From Acidimicrobiaceae bacterium (GTDB taxonomy: Bacteria > Actinomycetota > Acidimicrobiia > Acidimicrobiales > Aldehydirespiratoraceae): 53,773 nucleotides of DNA. A program made the position numbers and the translations under genes. Of this stretch, positions 42,757 to 50,622 are shown piece by piece (the stretch's first letter is position 1; every line of letters begins with the position of its first letter). The DNA lies in the NCBI GenBank assembly GCA_009842325.1, contig VYFQ01000029.1, forward strand, positions 1 to 53,773, given 5' to 3'. The notes under the pieces are model-generated. The model ran no database searches and was not told where the DNA came from. It was given only the letters and a program-made list of their open reading frames with translations.

Positions 42757-43593
42757 CTAGCCGACTACGCAGGTGTTGACCATCTCCCCGATGCCCTCAA
42801 TGGCGGTGCGTACCACTGCGCCCGGAGTGAGCCACTCCTGGGGATTACGGGCCATGCCGACGCCGCTGGGCGTGCCGGTGGCGATGATGTCGCCCGGGTC
42901 GAGGGTCATGATCGTGCTCAGGTCGGCCACGATCTCGGCCGGACCGAATACGAGCTGGTCGGTGTTGGACGACTGCTTGGTGACTCCGTCGACGGTGCAG
43001 CTCACGTCCAGGCCCCGGCCGTCGCCGATCTCATCGACGGTGACCAGCGCCGGGCCGACCGGCGTGGACCCCTCGAAGGTCTTGCCGGCCAGGAATTGCG
43101 TCGTGCGGGTCTGCCAGTCGCGGATCGACACGTCGTTGAGGACTGTGAAGCCGGCGATGGCCTCAAGCGCCTCGTCCGGTCCGGCATTGCGCACCTCGCG
43201 GCCGACGACCACAGCCAGTTCCACCTCCCAGTCGGCGTTGGTCGACACCTCCGGTGGTGGGAGCCGGATCGGGTCGGAGGGGCCGGTCAGCGCTCGGCGG
43301 TACTTCGCGAAATAGATGGGCGCCGTGGGCAGCGGGCTGTTGGTCTCCGCCGCGTGGTCGCGGTAGTTGAGGCCCACGCAGATGATCTTGTCGGGTGCCG
43401 GGATCACGGGAGCCAGGTCGGTGCCGTCTGCGGCCAACGCGCCTCCCGATTCGGCCACAGGCAGCCCGCCCGCCGTCACCGGGCCCGCTTCGAGCACCGC
43501 CCGCGCGTCGGGAGCGTCGAGCAGGACGATCTCATCGCCCGACAGCCGACCGGCACGGGTGGCTCCATCGATCCGGACGGTCACAAGGCGCAT
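42757..43593 (-). CDS. Fumarylacetoacetate hydrolase family protein
   Basis: A 278-residue FAH-domain enzyme. Marks are PAPDKIICVGLNYRDHAAE (about 68-86), the metal-binding E-x-E in WEVELAVVVG, NDVSIRDWQ, GKTFEGSTPVGPALV, and DIIATGTPSGVGM. This matches the ureidoglycolate-lyase/2-hydroxyhepta-diene-dioate isomerase group, whose members act on varied 2-keto acids. A second FAH-family protein lies at 29208. The ATG at 43593 follows GGAG, and a -10 box lies at 43632. Substrate unknown. Confidence 0.88.
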   Translation of the reverse strand: MRLVTVRIDGATRAGRLSGDEIVLLDAPDARAVLEAGPVTAGGLPVAESGGALAADGTDLAPVIPAPDKIICVGLNYRDHAAETNSPLPTAPIYFAKYRRALTGPSDPIRLPPPEVSTNADWEVELAVVVGREVRNAGPDEALEAIAGFTVLNDVSIRDWQTRTTQFLAGKTFEGSTPVGPALVTVDEIGDGRGLDVSCTVDGVTKQSSNTDQLVFGPAEIVADLSTIMTLDPGDIIATGTPSGVGMARNPQEWLTPGAVVRTAIEGIGEMVNTCVVG

Positions 43594-43631
43594 GGGGGAT
43601 TCTCCGAGTTGTGTGGACGCACGAAAGCGCC

Positions 43632-43637
43632 AGACTA
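43632..43637 (-). promoter_or_regulatory. -10 box (TAGTCT) for the FAH-family unit
   Basis: On the minus strand TAGTCT lies 38 bases before the ATG at 43593, with an SD in between. Confidence 0.35.
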
Positions 43638-43680
43638 CCAGCGTGTTCATGGGCGCCTTTGGAGGCTGCGAGGGCTGGAG

Positions 43681-43695
43681 ACCTCCTCTGGAGGT
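43681..43695 (+). promoter_or_regulatory. Hairpin covering the ribosome site of the thioesterase gene
   Basis: ACCTCC pairs perfectly with GGAGGT around the loop TCT. The right arm is the Shine-Dalgarno sequence, 6 bases before the ATG at 43702. Confidence 0.5.
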
Positions 43696-43701
43696 GCGCC
43701 G

Positions 43702-44490
43702 ATGAGTCGGTTCCACTCTGAGACGACGGTTGAGCCTGTGGGCGAGGGCCGGTGGGCAACCCACTTGTCGGCCGGGTGGAACATCGCCGACAACAGCAAC
43801 GGCGGCTACGCGCTCACGTCGGTGCTGAGAGCCATGCGCTCGCTTGTGCCCCATCCCGACCCGATCTCGGTCACCACTCACTTCCTGCGTCCGGCCCGGG
43901 GCGACACCGACGGCGACGTGAGAGCCGAGGTCGTCCGCTCCGGTCGCACCGTCAGCACCCTGAGAGGCTCCTTGTGGCAGGAGGGCAAACAGCGCCTGGA
44001 GGTGCTGGCCGCGTTCGCGAATCTGGCTGCGGGCGGCGGTGGCCCGGAGATCGCCCAGGCGCCGCCGACGATCCCGCCGGTCGAGGACTGCGTCCATCGG
44101 GGATCGCTCGAACAGGGGGTGGAACTGCCGATCCTCTCCCGAGTCGATGTGCACGTGCATCCCGAGCACGCGCCCGCAGGGGGCAGCGACCGGGCCCTCA
44201 TCGACGGCTGGATCCGCTTCAGCGACGGCGCCCAACCGTCCACGATGGCACTGCCCTTCTTCGCCGACGCCCTGCCGCCCTCGCTGTTTCCCCTTCTGGG
44301 CTACATCGGCTGGGTGCCGACCATCGAACTCACTGTCCACGCCCGGCGGATCCCGGCGCCGGGATGGCTCCAGGTCCGCCAGGAGAGCCACGATCTCCAC
44401 GACGGCCGGATGATCGAATCGGGCTCGCTGTGGGACTCCACCGGCGCGCTGGTGGCCACCTCCCGCCAGATCGGGCTGCTGCTGACCTGA
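43702..44490 (+). CDS. Double-hotdog acyl-CoA thioesterase-like protein
   Basis: A 262-residue protein of the 4HBT_3/TesB-like thioesterase group. WNIADNSNGGYALTSVLRAM (about 26-45) is the first hotdog's conserved helix, and VTTHFLRPARGDTDGDV follows. The second half has LPFFADALPPSLFPLLG and a C-terminal SGSLWDSTGALVATSRQ, typical of this group. The substrate is probably an acyl-CoA. The start is the ATG at 43702 with GGAGGT just upstream, itself part of a hairpin. It is tail-to-tail with the secreted protein gene. Confidence 0.82.
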   Translation: MSRFHSETTVEPVGEGRWATHLSAGWNIADNSNGGYALTSVLRAMRSLVPHPDPISVTTHFLRPARGDTDGDVRAEVVRSGRTVSTLRGSLWQEGKQRLEVLAAFANLAAGGGGPEIAQAPPTIPPVEDCVHRGSLEQGVELPILSRVDVHVHPEHAPAGGSDRALIDGWIRFSDGAQPSTMALPFFADALPPSLFPLLGYIGWVPTIELTVHARRIPAPGWLQVRQESHDLHDGRMIESGSLWDSTGALVATSRQIGLLLT

Positions 44491-44507
44491 GAGACCGAGC
44501 GGCGCCG

Positions 44508-45734
44508 CTACTGGTAGATGATCACGTCGGGCACGGGGTCCATCGCTAGGACTGTCTCAGGGCTCATCAGCGGATTGTCCTGGTCGAAGAACAGCTTGAA
44601 GGCCGGACGCTGCGAGGGTGCGGTGACGGCGAACAGCTCGTAGCCGTACAGCTTGGCCCCGGGGCTCCCGATGCCGTCCATGTCGATCGACAGCTCGACG
44701 CCGGGTTGCGGCACGATGACGTCTCGGTTGTGCAGCATGCGGCCGGCGAACTGGTGCACCATCAGGATCTTGGGCGGCAACCCCTCCCGCTGCACCAGCT
44801 CCGAGAGGTAGAGCAGCACCTCGTTCACCTGTTCGCCGGTGATGCCGCCGATGGCTCGTCCCGGACGGACCCCCAACGGCTGGGTCGCGAACTCCGGGTC
44901 CAGCGCCATGTGCACGAACGGCTCCCGCAGGAAGGGCTCGAGCAGCTTCACCTCCGCCAGCGGGTCGCTCCAGCCGATCTGGTTGTCGATGAACAGCAGC
45001 ATCCCGTGCTGGCGGGCCGCCTCGACCCAGGGGGCGATGCGGTCGTGGGGGAGCCGGTAGAGCCAGGTGTCGTCCGATGTCGGGTTCGCCTGGGCGACCC
45101 CCGTGATGAGGTGGTAGGCCCCGACGGCGCCGCGGGGTCCGTTGAGCCGGTCGTAGCGCTCGGTCCACGCCGCGATCTCGGCGGCCACGTCGGCCGGCGT
45201 GCCGTGGCCGAGCACCCCCATGGAGCGGACCCCGGGATGGCCGTAGAACGCGACGATCTGGGCCCACTGCGAGGGCAGCCCTACCGGTGACGACCAGTAC
45301 CAGACGCCGGTCGCTCCACCCCCGGTCAGCAAGCGTCGCCGCTCGGTCAGGCGCTCGCTCCACTCCCCCAGTTCGATGCGCACCCTCACGGAGGCCTCAA
45401 CCCGGCCGTCGGCGAGCCGCCGGGCGACGACGCGGGCCTCGGCGCCGGGGAGGGCAACGGGCGTGGTCGACAGCCAGCGGGAGGTCGACCGCCAGCTCGG
45501 GCGGGCCGCCGGCATGAAGCGCCGGGACGGCTGCAGGATCTCGCCCCAGCCGCCCGTGTCGGCCCGCACCTGCAGCCCGAACTCGACGCGCCCGTCGGCA
45601 TGCCACCGCGCCCCGATACGGGCCTCGATCTCGTGGTCGGGCGCCGCCTGCTGGGCCGTGGCCACCGGATGCCCCCACACCAGCATGGAGGAGACCGCCA
45701 GCGCGGCCGTCACCGCCAGAGTGCGTCTTCTCAC
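44508..45734 (-). CDS. Secreted protein: duplicated N-terminal module plus barrel-like domain
   Basis: A 408-residue exported protein with a cleavable signal (about 1-28, ending VATAQQA). Two related modules follow, about 33-96 and 98-154. Each has an ADGRVE core, a GW/EW-E turn, an RR pair, and ends in W--S-PV-LP. The C-terminal ~250 residues look like an alpha/beta barrel, with FYGHPGVRSMGVLG, AYHLITGVA, LLFIDNQIGWSDP, VHMALDPEF and ILMVHQF at strand-like positions. No characterised family recognised; acidic residues at strand ends (DNQ, DPE) suggest a hydrolase. The GTG start overlaps the stop of the LivK-type gene, so the two are translationally coupled. Confidence 0.75.
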   Translation of the reverse strand: MRRRTLAVTAALAVSSMLVWGHPVATAQQAAPDHEIEARIGARWHADGRVEFGLQVRADTGGWGEILQPSRRFMPAARPSWRSTSRWLSTTPVALPGAEARVVARRLADGRVEASVRVRIELGEWSERLTERRRLLTGGGATGVWYWSSPVGLPSQWAQIVAFYGHPGVRSMGVLGHGTPADVAAEIAAWTERYDRLNGPRGAVGAYHLITGVAQANPTSDDTWLYRLPHDRIAPWVEAARQHGMLLFIDNQIGWSDPLAEVKLLEPFLREPFVHMALDPEFATQPLGVRPGRAIGGITGEQVNEVLLYLSELVQREGLPPKILMVHQFAGRMLHNRDVIVPQPGVELSIDMDGIGSPGAKLYGYELFAVTAPSQRPAFKLFFDQDNPLMSPETVLAMDPVPDVIIYQ

Positions 45735-47035
45735 GCTGGGGCGAACTCGAAGACGATGTTGGCCAGGCTGGCCTCGATGTCCTCAGGGTCGAGGTGGTGG
45801 ATGACGGTGGTCTTCTGAGAGCCGCAGTCTCCAAAGTCGTCACAGCTGATCGTGCCGATGATGCCGCCGTAACCGCTCACGGAGTCCAGGTACTCCCGCA
45901 CGCCAGCTCGGTCGACGATCAGAGTGCCGTCCTCGACTGAGGAAGCGGCCGCTATGGCTTCGAGCAGCAGGGTGGTGGCGTCGTAGGCATGGGCCCAGTA
46001 CGGCGCGGAGGGCGGCTCGCCGTAGATCTCGCCGTAGGCGTCCAGCAGGGTCTGGGGGGTCTTGCCGGTGCTCTGGTTGGAGGTGGCTCCGAACCGCAGG
46101 TCCGGCCCCGAGAAGTACACGCCGGCCGACTGCGGCAGCGACATGAAGCCGTCGTTGAGCAGGGCGGCGTCGGTGAGCAGGATCGTCTCCTCGAGGCCGG
46201 CCACTCCGGGCGCCTGATCGGTCAGGAAGTCGCCGGCGGGCTGGAAGATGGGGAAGAACAGCGCTTCGGGACTGCCGGTGGCGACCTCGGTCAGCACCGG
46301 CACCATGTCGGTGTCCTCCTTGTTGATGGCCGAGAACCCGGTGACGGTGCCGCCCAGCCGCTCGAAGCTGTCGGCGAAGGCTTGGGCGATCGACCGGGAG
46401 TAGGGGTCACCGTCGTGTATGGCCGCGGCGGTGGTCAGGCCCAGCCCCTCGTATGTGAATCGGGCCATGGTCTCGCCCACGTACAGGCCGTTGTTGGAGG
46501 TCCGGTAGTAGCCGACGCTGTGGTTGAGGCCGGGATTGCCGGCCAGGTCGGATGTGAGGGTGGGCGATGTGTTGGACGGGGCGAAGAGAACCATCCCGGC
46601 GGCGGTGATAAGGGGTGAAGCGGCGACTGCCGCGGTGGAGCACGACGGCCCGATCACGGCGATCACGTCCTCGTCGGCCACGATCTGCTGGGCAGCGGCC
46701 TGGGCGCCGTCGGAGGAGCACAGGTCGTCGTAGCGGGTTCCGAGGTCGACGTCGAAGCCGTGGACCGGGCCGAAGTCGGCCACGGCCAGCTCCACGCCCC
46801 GCTGGTTGGGTATGCCGAGGTAGGCGACATCGCCGGTGATGGTGTTGAGCGAGCGGATCTGGACGGCGTCGCCCGGCTCGACCTCCACGGTGCCCAGGGA
46901 GCCGTCGCCGAGATGGTCGGGCTCAGGAACGTGAGCGGTGTCGGCGCCACCGCCGCAGGCGGCGGCTGCGAGCACCAAGACGACGGCGCACCCCAGCGCG
47001 GTGGGGAGCCCGGCGCGCCCTTTCATCCTGTGCAC
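45731..47035 (-). CDS. LivK-type substrate-binding lipoprotein
   Basis: A 434-residue periplasmic-binding protein of the Leu/Ile/Val type. The signal ends at LAAAAC (about residue 31). The binding fold starts at VQIRSLNTITGDVAYLGIPNQRGVELAVADF, with the typical IGPSCSTAAVAASPLI and NPGLNHSVGYYRTSNNG in the middle. The start is the GTG at 47035, six bases after TACTGT; an ATG at 47026 is the alternative. It is coupled to the uncharacterised secreted protein, not to the livHMGF operon 4 kb away, so which permease it serves is open. Confidence 0.88.
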   Translation of the reverse strand: MHRMKGRAGLPTALGCAVVLVLAAAACGGGADTAHVPEPDHLGDGSLGTVEVEPGDAVQIRSLNTITGDVAYLGIPNQRGVELAVADFGPVHGFDVDLGTRYDDLCSSDGAQAAAQQIVADEDVIAVIGPSCSTAAVAASPLITAAGMVLFAPSNTSPTLTSDLAGNPGLNHSVGYYRTSNNGLYVGETMARFTYEGLGLTTAAAIHDGDPYSRSIAQAFADSFERLGGTVTGFSAINKEDTDMVPVLTEVATGSPEALFFPIFQPAGDFLTDQAPGVAGLEETILLTDAALLNDGFMSLPQSAGVYFSGPDLRFGATSNQSTGKTPQTLLDAYGEIYGEPPSAPYWAHAYDATTLLLEAIAAASSVEDGTLIVDRAGVREYLDSVSGYGGIIGTISCDDFGDCGSQKTTVIHHLDPEDIEASLANIVFEFAPA

Positions 47036-47041
47036 GCCCGG

Positions 47042-47047
47042 ACAGTA
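47042..47047 (-). promoter_or_regulatory. -10 box (TACTGT), leaderless
   Basis: On the minus strand TACTGT is followed by six bases and the GTG at 47035. Confidence 0.4.
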
Positions 47048-47070
47048 TCGCCGCCCCCGGGTCCAGCCGC

Positions 47071-48522
47071 TCATTTCGAGAACAGATCGGCGTGAAGCGC
47101 CCGCAACTCGGCCTTGAGGACCTTGCCCATGGCGTTGCGGGGCAGTTCATCCACGATGACGTAGAGCTTGGGATGCTTGAACCGGGCTAGGTCGTCGAGG
47201 GTGCCAGCCAGGTCCGGAGCCTGCTCATCGGGGTCACCGCCCGCGTCGGGCTCCAACACCACAAAGGCCGTGACCGCTTCGCCGAGGTCGGGATGCTCCA
47301 GGCCCACCACCGCGGACTCCACGACGGCAGGATGGCCGTCGAGAGCCTGCTCGACCTCGACGGGGTAGATGTTCAGACCGGCTGAGATGATCATGTCTCC
47401 GGCCCGACCCTCCAGCGTCAGGCGACCCTGGTCGTCAAGGCGGCCGATGTCGCCGGTGATGAACCAGCCGTCCGCGGTGCGGGACTTGGCGGTGGCGTCG
47501 GGCCGCCGCCAGTAGCCGGGGCCGACATTGGGACCCCTCACCTGAACCATCCCCGCCTGTCCCGGCGGTGCACATCCGTCATCGCCCCATACCCGCACCT
47601 CGATGCCCGGCAGGCCGGGACCTACCGTCCCGGCCACCCGGGGGCCGTGGTAGGGGTTCGAGGTGATCATCAGCGCCTCGCTCATCCCGTAGCGCTCCAG
47701 CACCTCGCAGCCGGTGTGCTCAGCCACCGCCCGGTGCAACTCGGCAGTCATCGGTGCCGAGCCTGACACCAGGAGACGGATGCGGCCGCAAGTGGCCGCG
47801 TCGAAGCCGTCGAGGGTCATGAGCCGGCTGTAGTAGGTAGGCACGCCCATCATCACGGTCGCTTCGGGCAGGCAGGCGAGCACCTCTGCGGCATCGAAGC
47901 GCTCCAGGAAGATCATCTCGCAGGCGCTGAGCATGGCGGTGTGCAGCGCCACCATGAGACCGTGCACATGGAAGATCGGCAGGGCGTGCAACAGCACGTC
48001 GCCGGGCTCGAACGCCCAGGCCTTGTTGAGCGTGAGCGAGTTGCTGGCCAGGTTGCCGTGGGTGAGCATGGCTCCCTTGGGCCGGCCGGTCGTGCCCGAC
48101 GTGTAGACGAGAGCCGCGAGGTCATCGTCTCGGCGATCGGCGAATCCGGTCAGCGGCTTGGCCCGTTCCAGCCCCGCCGCCAGGGCGGCGGCGTCGCGCA
48201 CGACCGCGGCGGGCTCGGCGTCCGATACGAACCAGTCGACCTCGGCCTCGGTGTAGGCCGTGTTGAGCGGCACATACACCGCGCCCAGACGCAGCACTCC
48301 GAGGTAGAGGGCCACGGCGTCGCTCGACTTGGGGATCTGTACCACCACACGGTCACCGGCCGCCACCCCCTGGCTGCCCAGCCATCCTGCGGCCAGAGCC
48401 GAGCGGGCGTCCATCTCCCCGTAGGTCACGGTAAGGCCGCCCGGAACGCGCAACATCGGACGCGCCATCCCGGACGCGAAACGCTTGCGAAGCAGGCCGA
48501 AGAAGCCGCCGTCCACGTCCAC
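47071..48522 (-). CDS. matB: Malonyl-CoA synthetase (MatB-like AMP-binding enzyme)
   Basis: A 483-residue adenylate-forming enzyme. The P-loop is VYTSGTTGRPKGAMLTHGNL, LPIFHVHGLMVALHTAM follows, and LERYGMSEALMITSNPYHGPRVAGTVG (listed as its region, about 270-295) is characteristic of malonyl-CoA synthetases. The hinge TGDIGRLDDQGRLTLEGRAGDMI and the catalytic lysine in NAMGKVLK are intact. It makes malonyl-CoA from free malonate. The start is uncertain: the GTG at 48522 or 48516 fits the family and avoids overlap with the divergent aroK; the longer frame is a shadow of aroK. Confidence 0.85.
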   Translation of the reverse strand: MDVDGGFFGLLRKRFASGMARPMLRVPGGLTVTYGEMDARSALAAGWLGSQGVAAGDRVVVQIPKSSDAVALYLGVLRLGAVYVPLNTAYTEAEVDWFVSDAEPAAVVRDAAALAAGLERAKPLTGFADRRDDDLAALVYTSGTTGRPKGAMLTHGNLASNSLTLNKAWAFEPGDVLLHALPIFHVHGLMVALHTAMLSACEMIFLERFDAAEVLACLPEATVMMGVPTYYSRLMTLDGFDAATCGRIRLLVSGSAPMTAELHRAVAEHTGCEVLERYGMSEALMITSNPYHGPRVAGTVGPGLPGIEVRVWGDDGCAPPGQAGMVQVRGPNVGPGYWRRPDATAKSRTADGWFITGDIGRLDDQGRLTLEGRAGDMIISAGLNIYPVEVEQALDGHPAVVESAVVGLEHPDLGEAVTAFVVLEPDAGGDPDEQAPDLAGTLDDLARFKHPKLYVIVDELPRNAMGKVLKAELRALHADLFSK

Positions 48523-48560
48523 GAGTCTGCCCGGCCCAAGTTGAGGTTCACCGTGGGGCG

Positions 48561-48566
48561 TAGCCT
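48561..48566 (+). promoter_or_regulatory. -10 box (TAGCCT) for aroK, leaderless
   Basis: TAGCCT lies seven bases before the aroK ATG at 48574, in the 51-base gap shared with divergent matB. Confidence 0.5.
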
Positions 48567-48573
48567 CGTGTGC

Positions 48574-49086
48574 ATGGGCGGTGGAGCTGAGCGGAATCTC
48601 GTCCTCACCGGGTTCATGGGAACGGGCAAGACGACAGTCGGCCGGATCCTGGCCGACCGGCTGGGCTATGGCTTCGTCGACACCGACGGAGTGATCGAGT
48701 CGCGTGCCGGACCCATAGGCGAGATCTTCGAGCGTGATGGCGAGGACGTATTCCGGGAGCTGGAACGGTCGGTGGCCCGGGAGCTGGCCGGACGCACCGG
48801 CCTCGTCATCGCCACCGGAGGTCGCATGATGCTCGACCCGTCGTGCTCGGCCTGCTTGGAACCGGTGGCATGGATCGTCTGCCTGACCGCACACCCCGAC
48901 ACCATCATCGAGCGCATCGGCGACACCGCCCGGAGGCCGCTGCTGGACGTCGCGGACGCCCCGGCACGGGTCCGGGAACTGCTGGCCGAACGGGCCGAGG
49001 GCTACGCACGGTTCGCCTCGGTGGACACCGAGGGCCGCAGTGCCGACGAAGTAGCCGACGCGGTTCTGTCGCTGCTCGGGCTATAA
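48574..49086 (+). CDS. aroK: Shikimate kinase
   Basis: A 170-residue P-loop kinase that phosphorylates shikimate. Walker A is GFMGTGKT (13-20). Substrate contacts include Asp36/Asp38 in VDTDGVIE, Arg61 in FRELE, and Arg121 in RRPLL, and the lid and Arg in LLAERAEGY follow. The usual Gly-Gly-Gly shikimate loop reads Gly-Gly-Arg here (ATGGRMML, 80-87), a notable change. aroQ follows after seven bases, supporting a role in the chorismate pathway. The start is the ATG with TAGCCT seven bases upstream. Confidence 0.85.
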   Translation: MGGGAERNLVLTGFMGTGKTTVGRILADRLGYGFVDTDGVIESRAGPIGEIFERDGEDVFRELERSVARELAGRTGLVIATGGRMMLDPSCSACLEPVAWIVCLTAHPDTIIERIGDTARRPLLDVADAPARVRELLAERAEGYARFASVDTEGRSADEVADAVLSLLGL

Positions 49087-49093
49087 CTGCGCT

Positions 49094-49546
49094 ATGGCGC
49101 TAACGATCCTGGTAGTCAACGGCCCCAACCTCAACATGCTCGGCACCCGCGAGACGGATGTGTACGGCCACGCCACCCTCGATGAGCTGATCGCTGGAGT
49201 GACAGCCCACGCCGAGTCGCGGGGCGCGGTGCTGCGCCACGTGCAGTCCAACGTCGAGGGCGACCTGGTGGCAGCCATCCAGGCTGCCGCGGCCGGCGGG
49301 GAGGGCGCCGCCGACGGCGTGGTGCTCAACGCGGGCGCTCTCACCCACTACTCGATCGCGCTGCACGACGCCATCGCCGCGGTCGATGTGCCCGTGGTGG
49401 AGACCCACCTGTCCAACGTGTACGCCCGCGAGGACTTCCGCCACACGTCGGCCATCGCCGGGGTGTGCGCCGGGGTCGTCACCGGCTTCGGCGCCACCAG
49501 CTACCGGCTGGCAGTGGACGCCCTCATCGATCTGCTGGGCGACTGA
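49094..49546 (+). CDS. aroQ: Type II 3-dehydroquinate dehydratase
   Basis: A 150-residue type II dehydroquinase. NGPNLNMLGTRE (9-20) carries the catalytic-loop arginine, and the catalytic Tyr24 is in DVYG. NAGALTHYSIALHDAI (about 79-94) and ETHLSNVYAREDFRHTS (about 102-118) complete the active site. The QSNHEGE loop reads QSNVEGD, losing a commonly conserved histidine. It converts 3-dehydroquinate to 3-dehydroshikimate, two steps before AroK. It lies in an operon with aroK. Confidence 0.93.
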   Translation: MALTILVVNGPNLNMLGTRETDVYGHATLDELIAGVTAHAESRGAVLRHVQSNVEGDLVAAIQAAAAGGEGAADGVVLNAGALTHYSIALHDAIAAVDVPVVETHLSNVYAREDFRHTSAIAGVCAGVVTGFGATSYRLAVDALIDLLGD

Positions 49547-49593
49547 CCGCCGGTACGAAGTGCTCGGGTTTCCGCGCTCGCTCTGAGGCCGCC

Positions 49594-50622
49594 GTGGCTT
49601 CCGACGTCGTGATGCTGGAGGTGGATGGCCGCGAGGTGCGGGTGACCAATCCCGGCAAGGTCTTCTTCTCGACGAGGGGTGAGACCAAGCTCGACCTCGT
49701 CGAGTACTACCTGTCGGTGGCCGGGCCCCTGCTGCGGGCCATGGGAGGCCGGCCCGTGCTGCTCGAGCGCTACCCGGACGGCGCGGGGGGCAAGTCCTTC
49801 TTCCAGAAGCGAGTTCCCAAGGGTGCCCCCGAATGGCTCACCACCACAGTGGTGAGCACCCCCAACGGCACCCTGTCCAACGCCATGGTGGCGACCGACC
49901 TCGCCCATGTGGCGTGGGCCGTCAACATGGGCTGCCTCGGGTTCCATGTCTGGCCCTACCGAGCCGACGCCCCGGACTTCGCAGACGAGCTGCGCATCGA
50001 CTTGGACCCCCAGCCCGGCGTCGACTTCGAGCAGGTGCGGGAGGCGGCCCGCGAGGTGAAGGCCGCCTTCGACGAGTTGGGTATGACCGTCTACATCAAG
50101 ACCTCGGGACGGCGGGGACTGCACGTCTACTCCCGGTTGGCGCCCCGCTGGGACTCCTACGACGTCCGTGCAGGCGCGGTGGCCCTGGCCCGGGAGATGG
50201 CCCGGCGCCGGCCCGACCTGATCACCGACGCCTGGTGGAAGGAGGAGCGGGGCCGGCGGGTGTTCGTGGACTTCAACCAGAACGCCCCCCACAAGACGGT
50301 GTTCGGGGCCTGGTCGGCTCGCCCCCGGGTAGGCGGGCAGGTGTCGGCACCGATCAGCTGGGACGAACTGGACGACGTGCAGCCCGAAGACCTGACCATT
50401 GCCAGCGTCGGCGCCAGGGTGGCCGAAGTCGGGGATCCGTGGGCGGCCATGGACGGCGTGCCCGCCTCGCTGGAGCCGCTGATGGAGTGGCACGCTCGGG
50501 ACATGGACTCCGGCCTGATGGACGCCCCCTGGCCTCCCGTCTACCCGAAGATGCCCAACGAGCCGCCCCGGGTGGCTCCCAGCCGGGCCGCCCGCACCAG
50601 CGAGGAGAACGGATCCCGATGA
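49594..50622 (+). CDS. Stand-alone LigD polymerase (PolDom) domain protein
   Basis: A 342-residue archaeo-eukaryotic primase-type polymerase as found in LigD of bacterial non-homologous end joining. Marks are VTNPGKVFF (17-25), ERYPDGAGGKSFFQKR (58-73), GFHVWPYR, the metal-binding D-x-D in LRIDLDPQPG (Asp136, Asp138) and IKTSGRRGLHVY. Ligase and nuclease domains are absent. The GTG at 49594 opens 47 bases after aroQ; upstream frame is a shadow. The stop overlaps the next gene's ATG. No Ku or ATP-dependent ligase gene is in the window. Confidence 0.88.
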   Translation: MASDVVMLEVDGREVRVTNPGKVFFSTRGETKLDLVEYYLSVAGPLLRAMGGRPVLLERYPDGAGGKSFFQKRVPKGAPEWLTTTVVSTPNGTLSNAMVATDLAHVAWAVNMGCLGFHVWPYRADAPDFADELRIDLDPQPGVDFEQVREAAREVKAAFDELGMTVYIKTSGRRGLHVYSRLAPRWDSYDVRAGAVALAREMARRRPDLITDAWWKEERGRRVFVDFNQNAPHKTVFGAWSARPRVGGQVSAPISWDELDDVQPEDLTIASVGARVAEVGDPWAAMDGVPASLEPLMEWHARDMDSGLMDAPWPPVYPKMPNEPPRVAPSRAARTSEENGSR

